DNA of 64,000 nucleotides from UBA4720 sp038227135. Lineage in GTDB: Bacteria; Gemmatimonadota; Gemmatimonadetes; Gemmatimonadales; Gemmatimonadaceae. The notes beneath the pieces were generated by a model that did no database searches, had not been told where the DNA came from, and saw only the letters and a list, made by a program, of their open reading frames with translations. Shown in pieces: positions 29,538 through 38,662 of the stretch. Where the stretch lies: NCBI GenBank assembly GCA_038227135.1, contig JBBRQC010000012.1, forward strand, positions 1 to 64,000, given 5' to 3'. Each line of letters opens with the position of its first letter. The first letter of the stretch is position 1. Position numbers and translations under genes: made by a program.

Positions 29538-29939
29538 GTGTCTACCACTCCGAACCGTGCAGGGCCATCCGACCAGCGCTACCCATATGCGACTCACCTC
29601 GACCTCAGGTACCACGCGCTGGAGGTAGTCGATATTCAGAAGCTCGTCGACTCAGTCACCGACCGCTGGTACAATCAGACGCTGTGCAAGGTCAACGACT
29701 CGGTCGTCCGGCTGGGCGTGATGCAGGGCGAGTATCACTGGCACAAGCACGACGATCTCGACGAATTCTTTTACGTGATTGACGGCGAGTTTCTGATCGA
29801 TCTCGAGGATCACACCGTAGCGCTGGAGCCTCGTCAGGGATTCGTTGTCCCCAAGGGAATCATGCACCGCACGCGGGCGCCGGAAAAGACGGTGATCCTG
29901 ATGGTGGAAGGCGCCGGGATCGTGCCGACGGGAGATTAG
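29538..29939 (+). CDS. Cupin domain protein
   Basis: 133 residues from a GTG start with an AGGGAG site 9 bases upstream. The two cupin motifs are visible: YHWHKHDDLDEFFYVIDGEF (metal-binding His/His/Glu) and PRQGFVVPKGIMHRT (third His). Small single-domain cupins act as metal-binding enzymes or sugar-binding modules, and no substrate can be named. The last four bases overlap the end of the convergent gene. The 200-base gap before it shows no recognisable feature. Confidence 0.88.
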   Translation: MSTTPNRAGPSDQRYPYATHLDLRYHALEVVDIQKLVDSVTDRWYNQTLCKVNDSVVRLGVMQGEYHWHKHDDLDEFFYVIDGEFLIDLEDHTVALEPRQGFVVPKGIMHRTRAPEKTVILMVEGAGIVPTGD

Positions 29940-31624
29940 CGGGTGGCTAGTTTAAAGTCGTGCTCCAGAACCATGTTGGCCGGTAGCAGCACCTTTTCCG
30001 TCACAGTGCCCCTTCCCGCCATTCCAACTTTAGCCGTGATCTGGGCACCGCGCGTGAATCCACACACCAGATACGATCCATCGCTGCCGGTGTCGGTCTC
30101 GACAGTGCGTTGCTGATTCGTCGATACCAGCCGTCCATTCTGCTCCACCCAGAGGATCTGCCACGTAGCCCACACGTGCGCGTTCGGAACCGGTCTGCCG
30201 GCGGCGTCCCTCACATAGCCGGCGGCAATGCCCTGAGATTCCGTGGCGGTCTCGTTCTGTCCGCACAGCCCTCGACGCAGCGTCCCGTATGAAGGCACCA
30301 GCACGTTTGCCTGGCCGCGCGCTCCACTCGGCAGCGAGATCAATTGCAATCGGGTCGCAACACGGTAGAGGCGGAGCCGGGGATGCTCGAAGACGATTGT
30401 GTCGGAGAGCGGGCCGTCGACGGCGAGCTCATAATGTCCTCCAGCGCTGGTGGTCGTCCTGAAGCGACCACCTGCCGTAGAGACCTGCACGCCCTGTAGC
30501 GGCGTTCCAGTAGTGCTGTCGTATACGACGCCGCTGATGAATGACTGTGCAACACCTGCTGACGCTTCGTCGATCGCGGGGGCGACCGCACTTTCAGCGG
30601 ACGCTGGTGCCGCACTGCCGGCAGGCCTGGACGTGCCTCCGACTTCCTGATATCCCAGCAGGCTGTCCGACGACGTCATCTGCGCGACGCGTGGCATTCT
30701 TATATACCAGCGGGGGACTATCCATTGCCCGCTCGGAAGCTGCTGATACTCGATTCGCCCGGTAGTTCTGGCGACTCGCAGCGGAATGGGGAGATTGACG
30801 TAGTCAAAATTGAGCGAGCGGAGCGCGTTCGTTTTTGGATCGAGCCAGAGAATTCCGGTTAGCTCGGGTTGCGAGCCGACCTTGGCGGGCTTGAACTCGA
30901 GCCCGCTCATTCCTACCTCGGGACCGTACCCACGGATCGCCGCGTAGCAATGAGTTTTGACGAATTGCTCCGACACCAGCGTCGCTGCCTCGGGCGCACG
31001 ATAGACCTCTCCGCCCGAAACCGCCCCGCGCCGCGCCGAATCGATCTGATCCCAGGAGATTCCGGTCGCGGGCCTTTTCGCGATGCGCGAGCGCTGTTCC
31101 TTTCTTTCGGAGACGACAGCGAGATTGCGATCGAGAGCACGCTCGTACAGATCCACATCAATCGGTACCAGTCCCTGCGCATCAGTCAGCGCGCTCGCGG
31201 TAAGGGCTTTCCGGATTTCGATCCACAGATCGCCGGCCGCGGTCCCCGGGGGCGTGAGGAGCTGACACGCGGTTTCGCTGCGCGCGACGACAGCAGATGG
31301 ATTGCGCAGCGGGGCCATCCCCACGCGCACGTGAATCGGCGCGCCCGTCACATACAGTAAGACGGAAGACCAGGACTCATATCCTACCTTGTCGGCGCGT
31401 ACCACGTAGCGTCCGTTGCTCGGTGCACGAAGCACGGAGTGCCCTCCCTGATCGCTGAAATTCCCAAACAGGCTCATACCGTGGTCGTCGACGAGCGAGA
31501 CATTAGCGCCGACGATCGGTTTGCCGTTGGAGAGCTCAACGACTTCGACCAGGACTTCCTGGGCGGCGAGTCGTTTGCCGGCAACAAGCAATGCCGCAGC
31601 TACAAGGAATGGCCGCAGGTGCAT
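29936..31624 (-). CDS. Exported protein with three carboxypeptidase-regulatory-like domains
   Basis: 562 residues with a signal peptide (HLRPFLVAAALLVAGKRLAAQ). Three CarboxypepD_reg-type beta sandwiches are visible: near 25-105 (NGKPIVGANVSLVDDHG), near 365-430 (SGVVYDSTTGTPLQGVQVST) and near 465-540 (AGYVRDAAGRPVPNAHVWAT). The segment between the first two holds a beta-rich region ending GQWIVPRWYIRMP. Such proteins are typical of the outer membrane or periplasm of TonB-rich bacteria, and this one could be a surface or outer-membrane-associated protein. No catalytic motif is present. Confidence 0.8.
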   Translation of the reverse strand: MHLRPFLVAAALLVAGKRLAAQEVLVEVVELSNGKPIVGANVSLVDDHGMSLFGNFSDQGGHSVLRAPSNGRYVVRADKVGYESWSSVLLYVTGAPIHVRVGMAPLRNPSAVVARSETACQLLTPPGTAAGDLWIEIRKALTASALTDAQGLVPIDVDLYERALDRNLAVVSERKEQRSRIAKRPATGISWDQIDSARRGAVSGGEVYRAPEAATLVSEQFVKTHCYAAIRGYGPEVGMSGLEFKPAKVGSQPELTGILWLDPKTNALRSLNFDYVNLPIPLRVARTTGRIEYQQLPSGQWIVPRWYIRMPRVAQMTSSDSLLGYQEVGGTSRPAGSAAPASAESAVAPAIDEASAGVAQSFISGVVYDSTTGTPLQGVQVSTAGGRFRTTTSAGGHYELAVDGPLSDTIVFEHPRLRLYRVATRLQLISLPSGARGQANVLVPSYGTLRRGLCGQNETATESQGIAAGYVRDAAGRPVPNAHVWATWQILWVEQNGRLVSTNQQRTVETDTGSDGSYLVCGFTRGAQITAKVGMAGRGTVTEKVLLPANMVLEHDFKLATR

Positions 31625-31767
31625 GGGCTCAGTGTTTCGAATGGAGGTGACGGGACGACCCGAAGGGGTCTCGCGATCTACTTAAATGACGCTCCATCCG
31701 CCCCGGCGTTTTGCCCAGCGCGGGGTTTGCCCCTTATCGGGTGGACTTCGTCGTCGTTCGGGGCCGC

Positions 31768-32178
31768 CTATCGCGTTGCGGCGCGGGACTTTACCACGAG
31801 ACTGTACCTGCTCATCATCGGGCAGCCCTGCGATTGCGCGGGCACGAATCGGCTTTCCGCTGCGAAAGCCACCGCGCTGCGCACGAACTCCGGATCGCTC
31901 GCTCCGCTGACCAGGACAGTGCTTGTGTCAGCTTGGCCATCAGGACGGACGAGGAACTCCACGTAGGCGCTGTCGCCCGGTCCGAGCACCGCGGGCGTGC
32001 GTGGAATCTGAGGGTTTCCGACGATGTGAGCCAGAGGAAGTGCGTCCATCGAAACGTATTTGGACACGCTGTCCGCCAACGAAGCGCAGGGCTCCGTCAC
32101 CGTCAGCGCGGGGGTCGTTCTGGACGCGCATGCTGCGATCGTCAGCGCCGAGATTGCTATGAGGAATTGCTTGTTCAT
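31768..32178 (-). CDS. Lipoprotein with TonB C-terminal-like domain
   Basis: 136 residues from ATG 32178, an internal start chosen because it gives a compact lipoprotein signal (IAISALTIAAC with a cysteine at about residue 19). The remaining domain (about 45-130) matches the TonB_C pattern: a conserved stretch DSAYVEFLVRPDGQAD, then a variable linker and FAAESRFVPAQ. Such proteins resemble TonB C-termini but lack a membrane helix and Pro-rich linker. A role as a periplasmic partner of a TonB system is possible. Confidence 0.68.
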   Translation of the reverse strand: MNKQFLIAISALTIAACASRTTPALTVTEPCASLADSVSKYVSMDALPLAHIVGNPQIPRTPAVLGPGDSAYVEFLVRPDGQADTSTVLVSGASDPEFVRSAVAFAAESRFVPAQSQGCPMMSRYSLVVKSRAATR

Positions 32179-32210
32179 TGTAACAGTCTCCAAATGATCC
32201 ACCGGATTGG

Positions 32211-33764
32211 CTAAACCGCCGCCTCGTTATCGACCTGACCGCTCGGGCGCGACTTCCTGCGGCTCGAATGAGGCGTCGAGTTCGCGTGCTCGGCGCGCTT
32301 TCTCTCGACGACCAGATCCTTTACCCACTCTTCCACGCGCTCGGCTTTTTGTTCGTCGAGGAACGTTTCCTCATGCTGAGTCGGATTCGCGGCCGCTCCC
32401 CCGCTCTCCTGTACCATTGCCTCCACCACACTCTCCCAGGTTCGCGTTTGAAGTCCGTCACCCACGGCACGCATTATGAGCCAGTCGGCGAGACTTGCGG
32501 GCCTGTCGTAGACCTGCACTTCGAAGCGAATCAAGTCAGCGCGCTGTTCCGCGTGGAATCGGATCGCACCGGCGAGCGGATGACCGGTGAGCGTGACGAG
32601 AGTTGCTGAATTCGGCACCCGTTGCTCTACGCGAACCTGCACGTTGCCGCGCCCTGGCAGCGCCATCGTCAGCGTATTGCCCTTCCCCAGAATCGCTGGA
32701 GTTCCCGGCTCCGCGTGCACATTAACGAACGGCGTCAGCTCGCCGAACCGAAGGCAAAAGCGAGCGAACAATTCCTCGGGCACCAGCTTGCTTCCGGCGA
32801 TATCGACCCAGAACCGCTTCTGTTTCAGCATCCCGACGCCCTTGTCCGGCGTCTGCTCCGGCAACGCATCCGCGAGCTTCCTCAGTCCGCTATCGAGAGA
32901 GGTGGACTGCAAGTGAAAAACGCCGGTGAGCGCGTTGCCGCCGGGGGTCTTGATCACATTCCCTTCGCTCAACATCATCAGCTGGCTCTCGTTGACCGGC
33001 AACTTGGCTCCAAGTAGTCCGGCAATGGTCACCCCGCCAGAAGCGAGAAACGGAGGAATGGGAATCCGTGCCGGTGACCGGCCGGTAAACTCGCTCATTC
33101 GGTCCAGCAGATCGTTGAGGCAAGTCTTCTCTTCGCCCGCTACCTCCAGCACGCGACCGTGCAGATCGGTGCGGTGAACGCACTCCGATAGCACGGCGGC
33201 GAGATCTTCGACCCAGATTGGCTGGAACTTGTCCCCTCCGGTCCCGATTATGGGAACTACCGGAGACGTGCGCACCATAGTCAGCAGAAGTGACACGACT
33301 TCGTCCCCGGGTCCGTAGACGTTGCCTGGCCGGAGGATGATCCATCCCCCCGCGAAGTTGCGGACGATGTCCTCGGCGCGACGCTTCGATCGGTGATACG
33401 GGGAATCGCCAGTCTCGGCGCCGAGCGAGGAGAGATATATAAAGCGGCCAACCTTGGAGCGCTCAGCTTCGCGCACGATGCTGCGGGTACCGTCAACATT
33501 TATGCTCTCGAAGGTCAGGGAACCAGTTTCCTCCACGATCCCCGCCACGTGGATGACCAGATCGCAGCCCTCGGCGCAACCGCGAAGCTCGTTCTGATCA
33601 CCAATGTTGGCCGGCCATGGCTCGACCCCGGCGGGCCACTGCTTCGCGTCTTCTGAGGCGTTTCGACTGAGCAAGCGGACGGTGTGTCCGCCGCCAAGGA
33701 TTTCGGTGACAGCCGCCTGTCCGATTACACCGGTACCACCCGTGACCAGCACTTTCATCGTCAA
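32211..33764 (-). CDS. NAD-dependent epimerase/dehydratase with DUF1990-like C-terminal domain
   Basis: 517 residues. Residues 1-290 are an extended short-chain dehydrogenase/epimerase: VTGGTGVIGQAA (Rossmann glycine motif near residue 7) and the catalytic YHRSK. The loop RPGNVYGPGDEV resembles the complex I assembly/NDUFA9 subgroup. From about 300 on, a second domain with RFWVDIAGSKLVPEELF and HPLAGAIRFHAEQR resembles DUF1990 or SRPBCC-like domains. The C-terminal 70 residues are charged and probably disordered. It may act on a sugar nucleotide or lipid-linked substrate; the function is not proven. Confidence 0.83.
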   Translation of the reverse strand: MTMKVLVTGGTGVIGQAAVTEILGGGHTVRLLSRNASEDAKQWPAGVEPWPANIGDQNELRGCAEGCDLVIHVAGIVEETGSLTFESINVDGTRSIVREAERSKVGRFIYLSSLGAETGDSPYHRSKRRAEDIVRNFAGGWIILRPGNVYGPGDEVVSLLLTMVRTSPVVPIIGTGGDKFQPIWVEDLAAVLSECVHRTDLHGRVLEVAGEEKTCLNDLLDRMSEFTGRSPARIPIPPFLASGGVTIAGLLGAKLPVNESQLMMLSEGNVIKTPGGNALTGVFHLQSTSLDSGLRKLADALPEQTPDKGVGMLKQKRFWVDIAGSKLVPEELFARFCLRFGELTPFVNVHAEPGTPAILGKGNTLTMALPGRGNVQVRVEQRVPNSATLVTLTGHPLAGAIRFHAEQRADLIRFEVQVYDRPASLADWLIMRAVGDGLQTRTWESVVEAMVQESGGAAANPTQHEETFLDEQKAERVEEWVKDLVVERKRAEHANSTPHSSRRKSRPSGQVDNEAAV

Positions 33765-33878
33765 TATCCCCTTTTATTCTCAGTTGTAGGGGCAGATTGG
33801 GTGCCATACCCCGTGACGGCCCGAGCTTGGGCCTCGTCCTTCGATTGACACGAAGTCCCCGAATCGGGGGAGGGGGAG

Positions 33879-34976
33879 TTGTTGTCCAAAGCCGTTCCGT
33901 CGCTCGCACTGCTGGCACTTGCCGCCTGCGGGGGACTCAAAGAACCATACGTGGTGGGTGCAGCCGGGCCCTGGAAGCAGGGCTATGGACTACAGAACCT
34001 CCAGGGCGTGCAACTCGCGGCCGAAGAAATCAATAAGGCCGGGGGCATAAACGGCCACCCTTTCCAGGTGGTTACGCGCGACGATGAGGGCGACGGCACG
34101 GTCGCGGCGAAAGTGGCTCAGGAATTCGTGAGGAACCGCAAAATCTCGGCGGTGATTGGTCACGTTAACTCCTCGGGCATGCTCTCGGCGGCGAGGGTCT
34201 ACGACGGACAGCTCGCCGCGGTCGCCACCAGCGCCACCTCCCCGGACCTGACCGGCATATCGAGCTGGGTATTTCGGATCATCTCGAGCGACTCCCTCAA
34301 CGGGATCGCGCTCGCCACATTCGCCAACAAGTTTGCCACCCGCAACACGCCGGCGACAGCGGCGGTTCTCTACGAGAACAATACCTACGGTCGCGGACTG
34401 GCCGACTCGTTCAAGCGCTCCTTTCACGGGGAGCTGGTGAGCCTCGATCCGATTAACGCCGATCTGCCTTCGGCCGAGCCGTACGTAGCCTATCTCAAGA
34501 CGAAGCGACCCAAAGTCGTGTTCATTGCTGGCCGCGTCGCGTCAGGCCTCAAGATCCTCCAGGAAGCGAAGCGTCAGGGCTTCAAACCCGTATTCGTGGG
34601 CGGCGATGGCTGGCAGGGCATTGTTTCCGACACGGCCGCCTCCGAAGGCACCTACATCGGAATGTCATTCACTCCGGAAGATCCTTCTCCGGCGGCGCGC
34701 GCGTTTGTCGCCGCGTTCGAGAAGAAATTCGGCACTGCGCCCGACGCCCACGCCGCGCTGGCGTACGACGCAACCAGGCTGGTTGCGCAGGCGCTCACCG
34801 AAAAGGGCGCGAACCGCAAGGCTATCCGCAACTATCTCCACTCGCTCACTCGTGAAAACGCCTATGCAGGCCTGACCGGCCCGGCGTTCTTCGAGGACAC
34901 TGGAGATCCCGTCGGAATGCGGTTCCGGGTACTGCGTGTTCAGAAAGGGCTGCTGACCCTGGCGGATGCAAGATGA
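33879..34976 (+). CDS. Branched-chain amino acid-type periplasmic substrate-binding lipoprotein
   Basis: 365 residues from a TTG start beside an AGGGGGAG ribosome site (TTG 33882 is equally possible). A lipobox LALAAC is followed by GGLKEPYVVG. The rest is the two-lobed periplasmic-binding fold of the LivJ/AmiC type: GVQLAAEEINKAGGINGH, then VTRDDEGDG, IGHVNSSG, AVLYENNTYGRGL and KRPKVVFIAGR. Such proteins usually feed an ABC importer, but no permease or ATPase gene is beside it. Instead, its stop overlaps the start of a chemoreceptor gene, so a sensing role is more likely. Confidence 0.9.
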   Translation: MLSKAVPSLALLALAACGGLKEPYVVGAAGPWKQGYGLQNLQGVQLAAEEINKAGGINGHPFQVVTRDDEGDGTVAAKVAQEFVRNRKISAVIGHVNSSGMLSAARVYDGQLAAVATSATSPDLTGISSWVFRIISSDSLNGIALATFANKFATRNTPATAAVLYENNTYGRGLADSFKRSFHGELVSLDPINADLPSAEPYVAYLKTKRPKVVFIAGRVASGLKILQEAKRQGFKPVFVGGDGWQGIVSDTAASEGTYIGMSFTPEDPSPAARAFVAAFEKKFGTAPDAHAALAYDATRLVAQALTEKGANRKAIRNYLHSLTRENAYAGLTGPAFFEDTGDPVGMRFRVLRVQKGLLTLADAR

Positions 34977-36790
34977 GAGTTTCCTACCGCTTCCAGACGA
35001 TTCGTCAGGTCCTGACGGTCGGGTTTTCCTTCCTGATTCTTCTCCTCATCAGCGCCGGCGCGGTCGGTTGGTTCTCGATGAGACGGATGGCCGATGAGGT
35101 AACGAAAACACTGGCCGGAGCGCAGCAGGACGCGCGACAGGCTTCCGATTTCTCCAACGTCGTTACTCAGGAAATCCAGGCAGCAAACACGTACCTGAGC
35201 GATCAGGACGCCAAATCGGATGCCGATTTCCGTCGGCTCGGCTGGGAAGCGCACAGGCTGCACCGGAGCTTTACCGCCAGCCCCGACGCTCTCGCCGAAC
35301 AGATCGTCAGAACCATTGCGATCGACACCACTCTCGCAAGAGTCGAAACTGCTTTCGCGTTGTCCCATCGTCTTACCGACCTGGGACGTCTCGATGACGC
35401 GCATATAGAGGCTCAGCGGGCGCGAAAGCTGGTGCCGTCCCTTCTCGAACAGCTGACCGGACTGGAGCACGCACGGGCGCAACAGCTTTCGGCAATGTCC
35501 GACAGTCTTCGCGCCCAGTCGGTCGCAAGGTCGAGGCTACTCGTCTCGGTGATCGTGGTGGCGACGCTCATTGCAATCATGATCGTGCTGCGCACCGGGC
35601 GCGCGGTCGGCCGGCCGCTTCGCCTTCTCGTCCGGCATGCAGTTCAGTTGAGTCACGGCGATCTTCAGCAGCGTACCGAGGGCGACATGCCCGGCGAGTT
35701 CCGCACGCTGGCGGATGCGATGAACCACGCGACGATCGCGCTGTCACGGATCGCCTCGGGGGCCGCCACGACAGCGGAGGAAGTCGCCCAATCGGCGAGT
35801 GATCTACTTTCTGCGTCCAAACAGATTTCCGCCTCAGCCGGCGAAGTTGCGGACGCGGTCGAGGAAGTATCGCATGGCGCCGAATCGCAGGTGGCGCAGC
35901 TCCGACAGGTGAACGAAGCGTTGGACGGGATTCGCACGCGGGGAGACAATCTCGTCGGCGGTGCGCAGGAAGTTCACAGCCTTGCCAGCGCGATCGAAGC
36001 CGAAGCGCACGACAAGCGCGTCGAGATCGACCGTGCTCTCAAGATTCTTTTCGACGTGCGCACGATCGTTGAGCAGGCAGCCGGCCAGGTACGCGAGCTC
36101 AATACGACGGCGACCGACATCAACAAGTTCGTGGTCTCGGTTGGCCGTATCGCGGAGCAGACGAACCTGTTGTCCCTGAATGCGGCGATCGAGGCCGCGC
36201 GTGCCGGTGAGGCGGGCCGCGGGTTCGGAGTTGTCGCGAGCGAAGTAAGAAAGCTCGCCGACCAGACGCAGGCAGCGGCGGACGACGTAGTGAAAATGAC
36301 AGAAACAGTGACCATGCGGGTTGCAGCGACCTCGAAGGCGATGGAGCAGGGTGTGGTTCAGGTGGGTGAGATCGAGCGCGTGAGTCGCGAGCTGGACGCT
36401 GCTCTGTCGACGATCCTTGCCGCCGCGGAAAAGACGCGGACTGCCGCGGCCGGTGTAACGACTGCAGCGACTGAAAACGCGCGCGCGGTCGATTCCGCGG
36501 CCGCGAACCTCGGACTCGTCGCGCGAACGGCGGAGAGTCACGCCACCGCGGCGATGGAAGTGAGTGCGTCGACAGAAGAACAGAGCGCGGCGTGTGAGCA
36601 GATGAGCATGGCTTCGACGCAGCTGTTCCATGGCAGCCACGTGTTGAGGGATCTGGTCGGCGAGCTCAAGACCACCGGGCCCGTCACCGCTCTCACATCG
36701 GAGCCGAGCAAGCCTCCCGACTCGGGTACGGTCCCGAGGCCGCTGACAACTCCTCCTCATTCATCGCCAGCAGTAAAACGGGTCGCGTAA
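34973..36790 (+). CDS. Methyl-accepting chemotaxis protein
   Basis: 605 residues. Membrane helix 1 is about 13-35 and helix 2 about 189-206. Between them lies a 150-residue helical periplasmic domain. A HAMP linker follows (RPLRLLVRHAVQLSHGDLQ), then the long signalling coiled coil with its hairpin tip (GRIAEQTNLLSLNAAIEAAR). It passes signals to CheA/CheW. The stop-overlapping ATGA (34973-34976) couples it to the upstream binding lipoprotein, suggesting the lipoprotein delivers the ligand. No che genes are in the window. A strong terminator overlaps its end. Confidence 0.95.
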   Translation: MRVSYRFQTIRQVLTVGFSFLILLLISAGAVGWFSMRRMADEVTKTLAGAQQDARQASDFSNVVTQEIQAANTYLSDQDAKSDADFRRLGWEAHRLHRSFTASPDALAEQIVRTIAIDTTLARVETAFALSHRLTDLGRLDDAHIEAQRARKLVPSLLEQLTGLEHARAQQLSAMSDSLRAQSVARSRLLVSVIVVATLIAIMIVLRTGRAVGRPLRLLVRHAVQLSHGDLQQRTEGDMPGEFRTLADAMNHATIALSRIASGAATTAEEVAQSASDLLSASKQISASAGEVADAVEEVSHGAESQVAQLRQVNEALDGIRTRGDNLVGGAQEVHSLASAIEAEAHDKRVEIDRALKILFDVRTIVEQAAGQVRELNTTATDINKFVVSVGRIAEQTNLLSLNAAIEAARAGEAGRGFGVVASEVRKLADQTQAAADDVVKMTETVTMRVAATSKAMEQGVVQVGEIERVSRELDAALSTILAAAEKTRTAAAGVTTAATENARAVDSAAANLGLVARTAESHATAAMEVSASTEEQSAACEQMSMASTQLFHGSHVLRDLVGELKTTGPVTALTSEPSKPPDSGTVPRPLTTPPHSSPAVKRVA

Positions 36791-36802
36791 GCGACCCGTT
36801 TT
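36775..36802 (+). terminator. Bidirectional Rho-independent terminator
   Basis: A perfect inverted repeat of 12 bases (AAAACGGGTCGC at 36775-36786, GCGACCCGTTTT at 36791-36802) encloses a GTAA loop, and TTTTCTTTT follows. The loop holds the receptor gene's stop codon. Because the stem is symmetric with A/T ends it can also stop the convergent M28 gene (stop at 36813) read from the other side. Confidence 0.85.
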
Positions 36803-36812
36803 CTTTTGCCGA

Positions 36813-38462
36813 CTACTGCACGCAGGCCCCGTGCGGATCGGGCCTCGGCTTATCCACGACCAGGCGGTGATCCAGGTTGCCAACCCTGAGCGCGACGTCG
36901 TGTACCAGCTGCGAGACTTTGCGCATGTGCTCGTAATCGATGTACTGGGGCTCATCGGTCAGCTGGTGATAGTCCATGTGGAGGCCGGTCGTGAAGAACG
37001 CGATCGGAATCCCGTATCGTGCGTATTCGTAGTGGTCGCTCCGGCAGTAGATGCGCTCCGGGTGTCCATTTGCGTCGAACGCGTAATCGAAGCTGAGGGG
37101 AGTCGGCTCGCCGCGGTTCACGGCTTCGACGATGTCGCCGAGCTCCGTTGACAGCCGGCGGGATCCCACGAGCTGCAGATACGTCGGTCCCCCACGCACG
37201 AAGTCGAATGCGCCGCCGCGGCCGATCATGTCCACGTTGAGCTGTGCCACGATGGAATCGCGCGGGACCGTTGGATTGTCCGTGAAATAGTTGGAGCCGA
37301 TGAGTCCGGCTTCTTCGCCGGTGTGCCAGACGAAGATGAGGGAGCGGCGCGGCTTGACGCCGGACCGGGCAAACGCTTCGGCGATCTCCAGCGCGCCCAC
37401 CGAGCCCGAGCCGTCGTCGTCAGCGCCATTGTAGATCGAATCCATTCGCGCCGGCCTGATCCGATGCAGGCTGTCCACGTTCACGTGGATCGACGCCTGC
37501 TCGGCGGGTGTCAGTCCGCCACCGGGGGACCCCGGCGTCGCGTGGGTCCGCGCTTCCACGATCCGGTTCGCCATGATGTTGTAGGCGCGCAGGGAATCGT
37601 GGTCGAGAGGGCCCGCAAATCGGAATCCCAGATGATCATTGTGCGCACCGATCGCGACATACTCGCCCCGCAGCGCGGGGTCTGATCCTGGAATGATCCC
37701 GATCACGTTCCGCGCAGGAGCCTGCGACCGCGTGAAAGCCATCGAGGAGAAGCGGATCCAGCGGCCGGACGTTCCCGGCTTCAACGTCAGCGGATCGCCG
37801 CCGATCAGGCGCGAGGCAACCTCGGGGGAGACCACCAGATTGACTCGCGCCGGCGTGGTGTCGGTCGACAATGTGACGGTCCATGGACGCATCACACGCG
37901 GATTATTCGCCGTGATGATCGCTCGCGCGCCGGAATAGCGCGTGACAATCTGACCGGGATTGCGCTGCAGAGGAGTTCGAATGGCGAAAAGAAGCGCTTT
38001 TCCGACCGCCTGATCCGGCGGGATCAGCGACGTGGTGTCGGACAGATCCCCGCCGTAGACGACCTGGAGGCTGTCGACTGGAATCGCGCGTCCCGACGAC
38101 GGGAAGCTGGTGACGTAGTCCTTCCCGAAAGCGAGCGGCGCCCCGTCGACGATTACCTGGGCGCGCGGCGCTATCGAGACCTTGTACGCCGGCACATCCT
38201 GGAAATAGCTGCCATTCGCGCCCCCGGGCTGGATACCGAGCCTTACCAGCTCATCGGCGATGTACTGCGTTCCCTTGAAATTGCCTTCGGTTCCGAACTG
38301 ACGTCCCATCATCGAGTCGTCGGCGAATATGTAGAGACGGGTTTTCAGGTCCTGCGCGGTGATCTCCGGGCTGGTTGGGTCGCCGGCGCGGCTCTGCATG
38401 GCCGCTGCGCATCCCATCGTGAGAGCGGCAACGATCGCATAAGTATTTCTCGAGGTATGCAA
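36813..38462 (-). CDS. Secreted M28-family metallopeptidase
   Basis: 549 residues. The N-terminus (NTYAIVAALTMGCAAAMQSRA) is a signal peptide. The zinc ligands are in order: His/Asp in GAHNDHLGFR, Asp in GADDDGSGSVG, the Glu pair in HTGEEAGLIGSNYF, Asp in NVDMIGRGG and His in CRSDHYEY. The region about 120-260 is a protease-associated-like insert before the catalytic core. It is a paralogue of the 4950-6605 enzyme with the same domain order. It should act in the periplasm or outside the cell. It converges on the chemoreceptor gene. Confidence 0.92.
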   Translation of the reverse strand: MHTSRNTYAIVAALTMGCAAAMQSRAGDPTSPEITAQDLKTRLYIFADDSMMGRQFGTEGNFKGTQYIADELVRLGIQPGGANGSYFQDVPAYKVSIAPRAQVIVDGAPLAFGKDYVTSFPSSGRAIPVDSLQVVYGGDLSDTTSLIPPDQAVGKALLFAIRTPLQRNPGQIVTRYSGARAIITANNPRVMRPWTVTLSTDTTPARVNLVVSPEVASRLIGGDPLTLKPGTSGRWIRFSSMAFTRSQAPARNVIGIIPGSDPALRGEYVAIGAHNDHLGFRFAGPLDHDSLRAYNIMANRIVEARTHATPGSPGGGLTPAEQASIHVNVDSLHRIRPARMDSIYNGADDDGSGSVGALEIAEAFARSGVKPRRSLIFVWHTGEEAGLIGSNYFTDNPTVPRDSIVAQLNVDMIGRGGAFDFVRGGPTYLQLVGSRRLSTELGDIVEAVNRGEPTPLSFDYAFDANGHPERIYCRSDHYEYARYGIPIAFFTTGLHMDYHQLTDEPQYIDYEHMRKVSQLVHDVALRVGNLDHRLVVDKPRPDPHGACVQ

Positions 38463-38662
38463 GCCTGCTCCTGTTCGCTATAAGGGTAAATGCTGGTCGC
38501 GACGCTCGATTCGGAGTGTCGGAATATGAAAGCAGCGCGTCGTGATTATGGATATTAACTTGCTGGTATAGACTCTACTTCGCTGGTCCTGCCGCAGCCC
38601 GGGACTCTCCCCGCTGCCCGCCATTCCTCCCTCGCTGTGATGCATTTCGAAATCACGAATGC

